From positions 1 through 11,914 of the forward strand of contig JBEVLT010000240.1 of NCBI GenBank assembly GCA_040509055.1: a DNA stretch of 11,914 nt, in the 5' to 3' direction. This DNA is from JAJKIP01 sp040509055 (lineage in GTDB: Bacteria > Bacteroidota > Bacteroidia > Chitinophagales > Chitinophagaceae). This document shows, in pieces, positions 1 through 6,131 of the stretch (its first letter is position 1; every line of letters starts with the position of its first letter). The translations under genes were made by a program, and so were the position numbers. The notes under the pieces were generated by a model, which worked only from the letters and a program-made list of their open reading frames with translations, did no database searches and was not told where the DNA came from.

Positions 1-2
1 TC

Positions 3-869
3 GGCGCCGGTATTACACTGGTCAGCGAGTTATTGCCTAAAAATAAAAGAGGCATCGGTACTTCCCTGGTAGCCGGGATCGGGTTGTTTGGCGCTGTAGC
101 GGCTTATTTCACCTTTAAGATGACGGATGATTGGCGCCTGTGCTATAAAATAGGAGGCGGGCTGGGGGTGGCTTTATTATTCCTCCGGATCAGTGTAGCA
201 GAAAGCGGCATGTTCAGGCAGGTAAAGCAGCAAAATGTTTCCCGCGGCAATATATTCATGTTTTTTACCAATGGTCATCGGTTCCGAAAATATATCCTGG
301 CCATTCTTATCGGGTTGCCGACCTGGTATGTGATCGGCATACTGGTCAACTACAGCAACCGGTTTGCCACGGCTTTTTATGGCGAGAACAAGATCGAATC
401 GGGCCGTGCTATCATGTACGCGTATGCGGCGATAGCCATTGGCGATATCCTCGTCGGGCTCGTGAGCCAATATTTCAGGAGCCGTAAAAAAGCCCTGTAC
501 CTGTTTTATTTCTTCACCATTGTGTCGGGCATTCTTTTCTTCAGCGGAGCGGTGCAGACAGATACCACCATGTACATCGCCTGCGCGGCGCTTGGCTTCA
601 GTACCGGTTTCTGGGCCATTTTTGTCACCATGGGTGCGGAGCAGTTTGGCACCAACCTGCGTGCTACTGCGGCTACTACCATTCCTAATATGGTGCGGGG
701 CGCACTGCCGCTGATCAACATGCTTTTCCTGAACCTGTTTCAAAAAAGCTGGGGCTGGGAGATCATCAAAGCCGGTGTTGTTACCGGTATTATCGTAATG
801 GCCATTACATTGATAGCAGCCTGGTTTACGGAGGAGACTTTCCACAAGGATTTGAATTATGTGGAGTGA
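3..869 (+). CDS. MFS transporter, C-terminal part (5' end outside window)
   Basis: This is the C-terminal 288 codons of a major facilitator superfamily transporter in the inner membrane. The open frame runs back to the window edge, so the TTG at 33 is not taken as a start. The first visible residues (a SELLPKNKRGIGTSL segment) match the P-x-x-x-RG loop between TM4 and TM5 of sugar and metabolite:H+ symporters. They are followed by DDWRLCY at the usual TM6 entry and an AESGMF segment like the E-S-P-x-F of the metabolite:H+ symporter branch. Several hydrophobic helices follow. A second family-type loop, EQFGTNLRATAATTIPN, sits about 65 residues from the end and resembles E-x-F-P-T-x-x-R-A-T-G. 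The substrate cannot be read from the sequence. The short polar tail ends at TGA 867-869. Family membership is well supported; a specific subfamily is inference. Confidence 0.88.
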   Translation, partial: GAGITLVSELLPKNKRGIGTSLVAGIGLFGAVAAYFTFKMTDDWRLCYKIGGGLGVALLFLRISVAESGMFRQVKQQNVSRGNIFMFFTNGHRFRKYILAILIGLPTWYVIGILVNYSNRFATAFYGENKIESGRAIMYAYAAIAIGDILVGLVSQYFRSRKKALYLFYFFTIVSGILFFSGAVQTDTTMYIACAALGFSTGFWAIFVTMGAEQFGTNLRATAATTIPNMVRGALPLINMLFLNLFQKSWGWEIIKAGVVTGIIVMAITLIAAWFTEETFHKDLNYVE

Positions 870-873
870 AGCC

Positions 874-990
874 GTTCGGTATTTGAGGTTTGATATTGCG
901 ACCTGAACCAGGCAAAACACTTATCGTCCCGGTGAAATCTCTTTGAGTAAAGCTTATCCGCTTAAAACAACCCAATCTCAAACATCGAAC
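874..990. repeat. Inverted-repeat intergenic element, copy A (~117 bp)
   Basis: The left arm (874-894, starting GTTCGGTATTTGAGGTTTGA) matches the reverse complement of the right arm (970-990, ending CTCAAACATCGAAC) at about 16 of 21 positions. The match includes GTTCG and TTTGAG blocks. Two of the mismatches would be G-U pairs in RNA. A related sequence lies at 3338-3477: the left arms are nearly the same (TTGAGGTTTGAT and TTGCGA shared), both have CTTATC in the middle, and both have CTTAAAAC before the right arm. The centre is otherwise diverged. It fits a small palindromic repeat or MITE-like element. No coding frame is evident. The element lies between the MFS stop and the promoter of the DUF4254 gene. 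Confidence 0.6.
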
Positions 991-1003
991 CCGTTAACTT
1001 TCC

Positions 1004-1011
1004 TACTTTTG
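1004..1011 (+). promoter_or_regulatory. -7 box of Bacteroidota type, TACTTTTG, abutting the start codon
   Basis: TACTTTTG fits the TAnnTTTG -7 consensus of the Bacteroidota primary sigma factor. Only four bases (CCGC) separate it from the ATG at 1016, so transcription should begin at or within a base or two of the start codon, giving a leaderless or nearly leaderless message. I see no good -33 TTG/TTTG at the usual 19-21 nt spacing. Confidence 0.5.
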
Positions 1012-1015
1012 CCGC

Positions 1016-1627
1016 ATGGAAACCGGCGCATCAATAAGAATTTTTCAGCAAAGCATCCATGATTATCACGTCCACGATTCGGTGGATACAGCCATCGGCA
1101 ACCCATATCCTGCCGGCTCGCTGGAGCACCTGCTGTATGTAAAGAACTGGGTGGATACCGTGCAGTGGCACCTGGAAGATATTATCCGCCACCCGCAGAT
1201 CGACCCCGTGGAAGCCCTCCGGATCAAGCGCCGTATCGATGCCTCCAACCAGCACCGCACCGACCTGGTGGAGTACATCGACAGCTGGTTTCTGGATCAG
1301 TATAAAAGTGTATCCGTCCACCCGGATGCAGTATTCAACACCGAAAGCCCGGCCTGGGCCATCGACCGGCTCTCTATCCTGGAACTGAAGATCTATCACA
1401 TGGAGATAGAGGCCGGGCGGGAAGGAGCTACAGAAGCGCACCGCGAAAATTGCCGCCAGAAGCTGGGCATACTCCTCACGCAGCGTACCGATCTTTCTAC
1501 CGCCATTCAGCAATTGCTTGATGATATTGCCGCGGGCAGGAAATACATGAAAGTGTATAAGCAAATGAAAATGTACAACGACGAAAGCTTGAACCCCGTC
1601 CTGTACCAGCAAAAGAATAAAGGCTAA
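1016..1627 (+). CDS. DUF4254 domain-containing protein
   Basis: This is a 203-residue soluble protein without a signal peptide or membrane segment, recognised as the DUF4254 family by its length and by segments such as NPYPAGSLEHLLYVKNWVDT, the HLEDIIRHP stretch and the RIDASNQHRTDLVEYID block. It is largely helical and charged. A central SRxxIL-like motif appears as AIDRLSILELKIYHM. The biochemical role of the family is not established to my knowledge. In Bacteroidota it commonly sits beside a family 9 glycosyltransferase, as it does here (the next gene starts 236 bp downstream on the same strand), which suggests a role in surface-glycan or lipopolysaccharide assembly. The ATG at 1016 is chosen because a TAnnTTTG box ends five bases before it and there is no in-frame alternative with better context. 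The family call is confident; function is inference from neighbours. Confidence 0.85.
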   Translation: METGASIRIFQQSIHDYHVHDSVDTAIGNPYPAGSLEHLLYVKNWVDTVQWHLEDIIRHPQIDPVEALRIKRRIDASNQHRTDLVEYIDSWFLDQYKSVSVHPDAVFNTESPAWAIDRLSILELKIYHMEIEAGREGATEAHRENCRQKLGILLTQRTDLSTAIQQLLDDIAAGRKYMKVYKQMKMYNDESLNPVLYQQKNKG

Positions 1628-1850
1628 GAGAAAAAGCGGGAAATATTATAAGGCAGCGTAAAGAAGAAAAAGAGCAGCGTAATTTCCGGGCCTCTGCACA
1701 AAGGGTAACGAGGGCAATTCAATTCATCTTCCCGCATTAAGATATTCCTCTTTTCCCATGTGTCTCTGCACGGCATCTATACCGTGGATCGGGAAATTCC
1801 TCCTGCGTGAAATCTATACCTGATCTCTTTCCCTTCTTGCCGCCATTCCG
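1628..1850. other. Intergenic spacer with no recognised gene
   Basis: This 223-base spacer separates the DUF4254 gene from the glycosyltransferase promoter box. A small inverted repeat CACGG-N8-CCGTG lies around 1769-1786, too short and without a T tract to call a terminator. A 50-codon minus-strand frame and an in-frame GTG at 1807 are both judged unlikely to be used. Confidence 0.4.
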
Positions 1851-1857
1851 TAAATTG
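1851..1857 (+). promoter_or_regulatory. Probable degenerate -7 box TAAATTG before the glycosyltransferase
   Basis: TAAATTG is one base shorter than TAnnTTTG and lies six bases (CCGGCT) before the ATG at 1864. The layout resembles the boxes before the DUF4254 and ABC-F genes. A CTCTTT run about 20 nt upstream could stand in for the -33 element. This box argues against the upstream GTG at 1807 as the start. Confidence 0.35.
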
Positions 1858-1863
1858 CCGGCT

Positions 1864-2919
1864 ATGGGCAGTGCTCAATCTACCAGCAATCATTCTCCCC
1901 GGCACCTGCTGGTGTTCCGCTTTTCGGCGCTGGGCGACGTGGCCATGACCATCCCGGTGATCAGGCTGCTGCTCGATCGGTATCCCGGCTTGCAGGTCAG
2001 CCTGGTGTCCGATCCATTTATGCAGCCGCTGACAGAGGGTATTGAGCGCCTGCATTTTTACCCGGCCGATACCAAAGCGAAGTTCAGGGGCATCAAAGGA
2101 CTGTATGCGCTGAGCCGGCAGATCCGGAAGGATATTGCCTGCGATGCCATTGCCGACCTGCACAATGTGCTGCGGACAAAGCTGCTGCGGTTTTTCCTGG
2201 CAGGTAAGCCGGTAGCCGTGATCGATAAAGGGCGAAAGGAGAAAAAGGAACTTACACGTCCTGTCGATAAAAAGCTCAGGCCGCTGAAGACGATGTTTCA
2301 GCGCTATGCAGATGTGTTTGCCGGGGTTGGGTTGCCGGTGCAGCTGAATGTGAATGGGGGGATCGTGCCTCGTACGGCCAATCTTAAAACTATAAACCTG
2401 TCAGCGATAAATGGGCCGGTAGCAGGGATAGCGCCTTTTGCCAAACATGCCGCCAAGCTATACCCGCCTGACAAAATGAAGGAAGTCGTAAGCATGCTGT
2501 CGCAGTATCCGGGTATTACCATCCTGTTGTTCGGCAGCCCGGCCGAGGCGCCGATATTGCAGGAGTGGGAAAGGGAGATACCCCATGTATATTCGCTGGC
2601 CGGCACCATGAGCTTTGCCGAAGAACTGGATGTGATCGCCGGACTGGATGTAATGGTCAGCATGGACTCGGCCAATATGCACCTGGCCTCATTGTACGGC
2701 ATACCGGTGGTTTCGGTATGGGGCGGCACGCACCCGTTTCTCGGATTTTATGGCTGGGGCCAGCCGCCCGACAATGCCGTGCAGCTGGATCTGCCCTGCC
2801 GGCCATCTTCGGTGTTTGGCAACAAACCCTGCCCGGTACATGGCAATGCCGGCTGCATGAACGGCATCACACCGGCCATGATCCACGACAAAGTAACAGA
2901 CGTGCTAAAAAGGGGTTAG
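1864..2919 (+). CDS. Glycosyltransferase family 9 (heptosyltransferase-like)
   Basis: This 351-residue GT-B fold enzyme resembles ADP-heptose:LPS heptosyltransferases and is expected to act at the cytoplasmic face of the inner membrane, transferring a sugar to a lipopolysaccharide core or related glycan. The N-terminal domain opens with HLLVFRFSALGDVAMTIPVI, the family's acceptor-side G-D motif. The C-terminal domain has VAGIAPFAKH (usual G-x-x-P-F-A region), ILLFGSPAEAP, and the donor-site block MDSANMHLASLYGIPVVSVW followed by GGTHP. The C-terminal Cys-rich segment LPCRPSSVFGNKPC has Ser where relatives often have a second Cys. The ATG at 1864 is preferred over an in-frame GTG at 1807 because the extra 19 residues are not family-like and the only promoter-like box lies between the two. 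Its stop codon TAG (2917-2919) overlaps the stop of the convergent gene. It probably works with the upstream DUF4254 protein. The donor sugar is not determinable. Confidence 0.9.
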   Translation: MGSAQSTSNHSPRHLLVFRFSALGDVAMTIPVIRLLLDRYPGLQVSLVSDPFMQPLTEGIERLHFYPADTKAKFRGIKGLYALSRQIRKDIACDAIADLHNVLRTKLLRFFLAGKPVAVIDKGRKEKKELTRPVDKKLRPLKTMFQRYADVFAGVGLPVQLNVNGGIVPRTANLKTINLSAINGPVAGIAPFAKHAAKLYPPDKMKEVVSMLSQYPGITILLFGSPAEAPILQEWEREIPHVYSLAGTMSFAEELDVIAGLDVMVSMDSANMHLASLYGIPVVSVWGGTHPFLGFYGWGQPPDNAVQLDLPCRPSSVFGNKPCPVHGNAGCMNGITPAMIHDKVTDVLKRG

Positions 2920-3200
2920 CGGCATTCACTGCCGTAAAGCGATTGCAGTGAAGCTCTCCTGACCTCTGCATACAGGTAGCCTGATACCGGCATATGCACC
3001 GGCCATGCCTGCCTTTTTTCCCACAGTTGCGTGAAGATAGTACGGACGACCCGTCTTGCTTCGTCGGAACAGCGGAGTTTGCGCAGCGAATACATATACA
3101 AAGTGTGCCAGTAGCGGCGAAAAAGCTCTTCAAAAGCCCATGATGCGCTCTGGCGGAGATGCTCGATCAATACCTGATCAGACGATAAATTCCTGCTCAT
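2916..3200 (-). CDS. Truncated ECF-sigma-like protein containing region 2 only
   Basis: This 94-residue protein, starting MSRNLSSDQVLIEHLRQSAS, resembles sigma-70 region 2 of Bacteroidota ECF sigma factors: WAFEELFRRYWHTLYMYSLR corresponds to the A-F-x-x-L-F-x-R-Y-W helix, the CSDEARRVVRTIFTQLWEKR stretch to region 2.2, and SGYLYAEVRRASLQSL to region 2.4. The family normally continues through a linker to a helix-turn-helix region 4 (about 170-200 residues in all). Here translation stops right after region 2. The usual acidic D-x-V-Q-x-V-F core is altered to RRVVRTIF. Region 4 cannot be recovered downstream on this strand, because that DNA is the intact glycosyltransferase gene. The ATG at 3200 is used instead of a TTG 15 bases upstream. 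It could be a decayed remnant, or a small protein that binds core polymerase or an anti-sigma factor. The similarity is clear in pattern; function is unknown. Confidence 0.6.
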   Translation of the reverse strand: MSRNLSSDQVLIEHLRQSASWAFEELFRRYWHTLYMYSLRKLRCSDEARRVVRTIFTQLWEKRQAWPVHMPVSGYLYAEVRRASLQSLYGSECR

Positions 3201-3337
3201 AATAATGAGTATCAATAAATGAATACCGTTTATTACTCTCGTGCAGGAGGAATGAGGAAGTAGCTGTCGCTAAACTACTCAACTTCTCCGAAGAATGCAA
3301 GTTTCTATCAATAATTTTAAGGAGGTGTATAATAGCT
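3201..3337. other. Gene-free leader region of the sigma-like gene with short inverted repeats
   Basis: No gene is seen here; the full gene-free stretch is 3201-3533. An inverted repeat CTCAT-AATA-ATGAG (3196-3209) overlaps the start codon of the minus-strand sigma-like gene. A second imperfect hairpin follows upstream: GAGTA/ATAAA (3207-3219, with a 3-base bulge) pairs with TTTATTACTC (3229-3238) around a 9-base loop. These could be an operator or an mRNA structure near the start. No convincing TAnnTTTG promoter box was found. Confidence 0.35.
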
Positions 3338-3477
3338 GTTCGATGGTTGAGGTTTGATGTTGCGAACAGAACGATGGAGGCAACTTATCTCAGGTCAACT
3401 ACTGCTGCTGTAAGCGAATATCTTTAGAAGAAAGTAGGTGCCTTAAAACGAGCCAACCCCGAACCTCAAACGTCAGC
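3338..3477. repeat. Inverted-repeat intergenic element, copy B (~140 bp)
   Basis: This is a second, diverged copy of the element at 874-990. The left arm GTTCGATGGTTGAGGTTTGA continues to TGTTGCGAAC; the right arm CCAACCCCGAACCTCAAACG ends near 3477. The arms are inverted copies sharing TTGAGGTT and a distal GTTG. Shared with copy A are TTGAGGTTTGAT, TTGCGA, CTTATC and CTTAAAAC in the same order. The middle differs in length (about 23 bp longer). No open frame is seen. It lies between the start of the sigma-like gene and the 3' end of the ABC-F gene. Confidence 0.6.
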
Positions 3478-3533
3478 ATTGTAAAGCTCTATCCGAAAAG
3501 ACATTTTCAATACTCAGGCGCTAAACGCTGACT

Positions 3534-5444
3534 TCAAATCAACTCACTCAATTCTAACCATCTCATTTCCTTCTCATCCAGCAACTGCGTCAGTTCGCCG
3601 ATGCGGTGCGAGAGTTGCTGCAGTTCTTCAAAAGGGATCGTGCCGCTGTTGAGCTTTCCGTTGATTGTTTCTTTCTCTTTTGTTAAAGCGGCAATCTCTT
3701 TTTCCAGTAGTTCAAACTCGCGCTTTTCTTTGAAAGAAGGTTTGCGTTTGGATAGTTCTATAGCAGAAACAGTTGGTCCTTCTGCAGGTTTCAGATTTCC
3801 GTCCTCATACCCGATAGCTACAGGGTTCGGTTTTCCGGCTTCAGACTTCTGCCCTCCGGCTTCTGCTAAACGATACTGGGTATAATTGCCGGGATAATCG
3901 CGGATGACGCCATCGCCTTCAAATACAAACAAATGATCTACCAGCCGGTCCATAAAATAACGGTCGTGCGACACAATGAGCAGGCACCCGGGAAATTCGC
4001 TCAAAAAGTTTTCCAGTACGCTCAGGGTAGGCAGGTCCAGGTCGTTGGTGGGCTCGTCCAGGATCAGAAAGTTGGGATTACGGAACAGGATCGACAGCAG
4101 GTGCAGCCGTCTTTTTTCACCGCCGCTCAGCTTGCTGATATAGGTATATTGTTTGTCCGGCTCAAACAGGAACAGCTGCAGGAATTGCGCAGCGCTCATG
4201 GATCCGCCATTGGCCAGCGGAAAGTTTTCCGCGATATTCTTTACAAATTCGATCACCCGCATGTCTTCCTTCACGACCAGGCCCTGCTGTGAGTAGTACC
4301 CGAATATAACGGTATCGCCGACGTTGATCTTGCCGCTATCGGCTTTTTCGATCTGCTGAATGATGTTGATAAACGTGGATTTGCCCGCCCCGTTTTTCCC
4401 GATCACGCCGGCGCGCTCTCCTTTGGAAAACGTGTAGTCGAAACCTTTCAGGATCACCTTATCGTCATAATTCTTGTACACTTTTTTCATCTCCACCACT
4501 TTCCCACCCAGCCGGTTCATCTTTACCTGCAGCTCCATCTGCTGATCTTCTATCCGTTGCTTTGCCTTTTTTTCTACTTCATAAAAATTATCCTGCCGGC
4601 TTTTCGATTTGGTGGTTCTTGCCTTTGGCTGCTTGCGCATCCATTCCAGTTCGCGGCCATACAGGTTGCGGGCTTTGTCGATGCTGGCCAGTTCGCTTTC
4701 TACCCTGGCCGCTTTTTTACCTAGGTAGTTTTCATAATCACCTTTGTATACATACAGGTCGCTGCGCTCCAGCTCCCATATTTCATCGCTTACGGCATCG
4801 AGAAAATAACGGTCGTGCGTCACCAGCAGCAGCGTCACGTTTTCCTTGTCCAGGAAATGCTCCAGCCACTCCACCATGCTTACGTCCAGGTGGTTGGTCG
4901 GCTCGTCCATGATCAGCAATACATGCTTGTGTTCGAAACCGATATCGATCAGGGTTTTGGCCAGCGCCACCCGTTTGCGCTGCCCGCCGCTGAGCGTGCG
5001 CACCGGCTGCTGCAGGTGGTGAATGTTCAGTTTGCCAAACACCTGCTTCACCCGGGCATCGAAGTCCCAGGCGCCCAGTTCGTCCATGCGGATCAGTGCA
5101 GTTGTAAGCTTTTCAGCATCGTTTTCTTCGCTGGCCACTTCATAGGCCTTGATAGCGTTGATCACCGGGTGATTGTGAAAAAAGATATTGTCCAGCACGG
5201 ATTTGTCTTCGTCAAAGCGGGGTTCCTGTTCGAACAAGACTACGTCCACGTCCTTGCTGATCCACACTTTGCCGCTATCGGCCGTCTCCTGGCCCGACAG
5301 GATCCTCAGCAGCGTGGATTTTCCCGATCCGTTGCGGGCCACCAGGGCAATCTTATCACCCTCTTCGATGTGAAAGGAGATGTTTTCGAAAAGCGGTTGT
5401 ATACCATAGCTTTTGGAGAGATTTTCGACCGACACGTAATGCAT
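3534..5444 (-). CDS. ABC-F family ATPase, Uup-like
   Basis: This 636-residue soluble protein has two ABC nucleotide-binding domains and no membrane segments, as in ribosome-associated ABC-F ATPases. NBD1 has Walker A at 36-44 (ARNGSGKST, with Ala in place of the first Gly), LSGGQ 151-155, Walker B ending DE 180-181 and H-loop His210. The charged linker 237-310 (the P-site tRNA-interaction motif region) includes KQPKARTTKSKSRQ. NBD2 has Walker A 349-357 (GKNGAGKST), LSGGE 439-443, DE 463-464 and His493. A Ser/Glu/Pro/Gly-rich spacer (about 529-570) leads to a coiled-coil tail (571-636) of the ABC_tran_CTD type, which points to Uup rather than EttA. The start is set at 5444 because a TATCTTTG box ends four bases upstream and homology begins there; the 35-residue upstream extension is not family-like. 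Likely role: translation or ribosome-assembly factor. The exact subfamily is inference. Confidence 0.92.
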   Translation of the reverse strand: MHYVSVENLSKSYGIQPLFENISFHIEEGDKIALVARNGSGKSTLLRILSGQETADSGKVWISKDVDVVLFEQEPRFDEDKSVLDNIFFHNHPVINAIKAYEVASEENDAEKLTTALIRMDELGAWDFDARVKQVFGKLNIHHLQQPVRTLSGGQRKRVALAKTLIDIGFEHKHVLLIMDEPTNHLDVSMVEWLEHFLDKENVTLLLVTHDRYFLDAVSDEIWELERSDLYVYKGDYENYLGKKAARVESELASIDKARNLYGRELEWMRKQPKARTTKSKSRQDNFYEVEKKAKQRIEDQQMELQVKMNRLGGKVVEMKKVYKNYDDKVILKGFDYTFSKGERAGVIGKNGAGKSTFINIIQQIEKADSGKINVGDTVIFGYYSQQGLVVKEDMRVIEFVKNIAENFPLANGGSMSAAQFLQLFLFEPDKQYTYISKLSGGEKRRLHLLSILFRNPNFLILDEPTNDLDLPTLSVLENFLSEFPGCLLIVSHDRYFMDRLVDHLFVFEGDGVIRDYPGNYTQYRLAEAGGQKSEAGKPNPVAIGYEDGNLKPAEGPTVSAIELSKRKPSFKEKREFELLEKEIAALTKEKETINGKLNSGTIPFEELQQLSHRIGELTQLLDEKEMRWLELSELI

Positions 5445-5448
5445 ACGG

Positions 5449-5456
5449 CAAAGATA
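5449..5456 (-). promoter_or_regulatory. -7 box TATCTTTG abutting the ABC-F start codon
   Basis: On the minus strand TATCTTTG matches TAnnTTTG exactly and is followed by CCGT and the ATG at 5444. A TTCG about 21 bases upstream may be a weak -33 element. The geometry implies a leaderless or nearly leaderless ABC-F transcript and fixes the start codon. Confidence 0.55.
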
Positions 5457-5579
5457 ATGGCTGAACGGCCGTGGGCGCGAAGTAAATGCCGGCGATTGAT
5501 TACCAGGGATAACGAAAAGATATTGTGCCCAGCGGCGACTATGGCACACTTTTCCCGGCTATTTTCAAAACCCTGTATC

Positions 5580-6128
5580 ATGAGTACCAGCTTGCCCGAG
5601 TTTATCCAGAAAAAATTAGGTTTTCCCCCGCTTCGCAGGGTGGATCCTGTGGATCATGCCGTAAAGGCGGAATCGGAGCCCGCTGCCCGCGAAAAGCTGG
5701 GCCAGGCCGCTATTCCCGCCACGTTGGCTGCGCTGTACAGGTTTGCAAAAACCGGCAAAGGCAGCAGGGCCGTGCTGGCCAACGACAGTGAGGGGCGCAA
5801 ATGGCTGGAGGTGATCATGAGCTGGGACGATGGCAGCGCGGTGGATAAAGTGACCCGATATGCCGGCGTAAGCGATGCGGAAGCCGCGGCAATCATGGAG
5901 ATCATCGCGGTAGAAGCCGTTTTTGCCATCAGGGATTCTGTGGCGCACAACCCCGGTGCCGACGCCGTACAGCGCTACATGGGCGACCAGCGGCAGGCGA
6001 TCCTGGTGTACCTGCCTGCTGAAGTGCAGCTGGAACATTTGCTGGCAGATCATCCCGGCGATGAGTATGCGCAACCCGCCCGGCTGGCACAAAGCCTGGA
6101 AAGCCGTTTTTTCAGTGTCCGGGTATAA
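5580..6128 (+). CDS. Hypothetical protein, family not recognised
   Basis: This 182-residue predicted cytoplasmic protein starts MSTSLPEFIQKKLGFPPLRR. It has no signal peptide, membrane helix or motif that I can assign. The composition is Ala-rich and probably helical: the segment around 88-125 (VTRYAGVSDAEAAAIMEIIA and onward) reads as two amphipathic helices, and the C-terminal part (LPAEVQLEHLLADHPGDEYA) as another. An in-frame ATG at 5541 would add 13 residues; 5580 is preferred because a TATTTTCA box at 5560-5567 would start transcription between the two. It is divergent from the ABC-F gene (135 bp apart) and its stop is 3 bp from the stop of the convergent J-protein gene. Reading on the opposite strand is also open but lacks homology-like features. 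It appears real; function is unknown. Confidence 0.65.
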   Translation: MSTSLPEFIQKKLGFPPLRRVDPVDHAVKAESEPAAREKLGQAAIPATLAALYRFAKTGKGSRAVLANDSEGRKWLEVIMSWDDGSAVDKVTRYAGVSDAEAAAIMEIIAVEAVFAIRDSVAHNPGADAVQRYMGDQRQAILVYLPAEVQLEHLLADHPGDEYAQPARLAQSLESRFFSVRV

Positions 6129-6131
6129 ACC

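Noticed and set aside
177..920. 247-codon minus-strand frame opposite the MFS gene
   Set aside because: It is a shadow of the conserved transporter frame; the translation is Cys/His/Arg-rich without domain features.
1624..1776. 50-codon minus-strand frame between DUF4254 and glycosyltransferase
   Set aside because: No motif, Phe-run translation, no promoter box, and no support beyond being open.
1768..1787. CACGG-N8-CCGTG hairpin as a terminator
   Set aside because: The stem has only five pairs, the loop is wide and no T tract follows.
1807..1863. GTG at 1807 as the glycosyltransferase start
   Set aside because: The 19 extra residues are not family-like, the context lacks a binding site, and a promoter-like box lies downstream of it at 1851-1857.
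874..3477. The two inverted-repeat elements as ends of one composite transposon enclosing 1-2.5 kb
   Set aside because: Each copy has both arms within 117-140 bp, and the genes between them are ordinary chromosomal genes with no transposase.
4815..5579. Long plus-strand frame (upstream part of a 437-codon frame) opposite the ABC-F gene
   Set aside because: It is antisense to a strongly conserved ABC-F gene; its translation has no family-like motifs. Only the part from 5580 on is taken as a gene.
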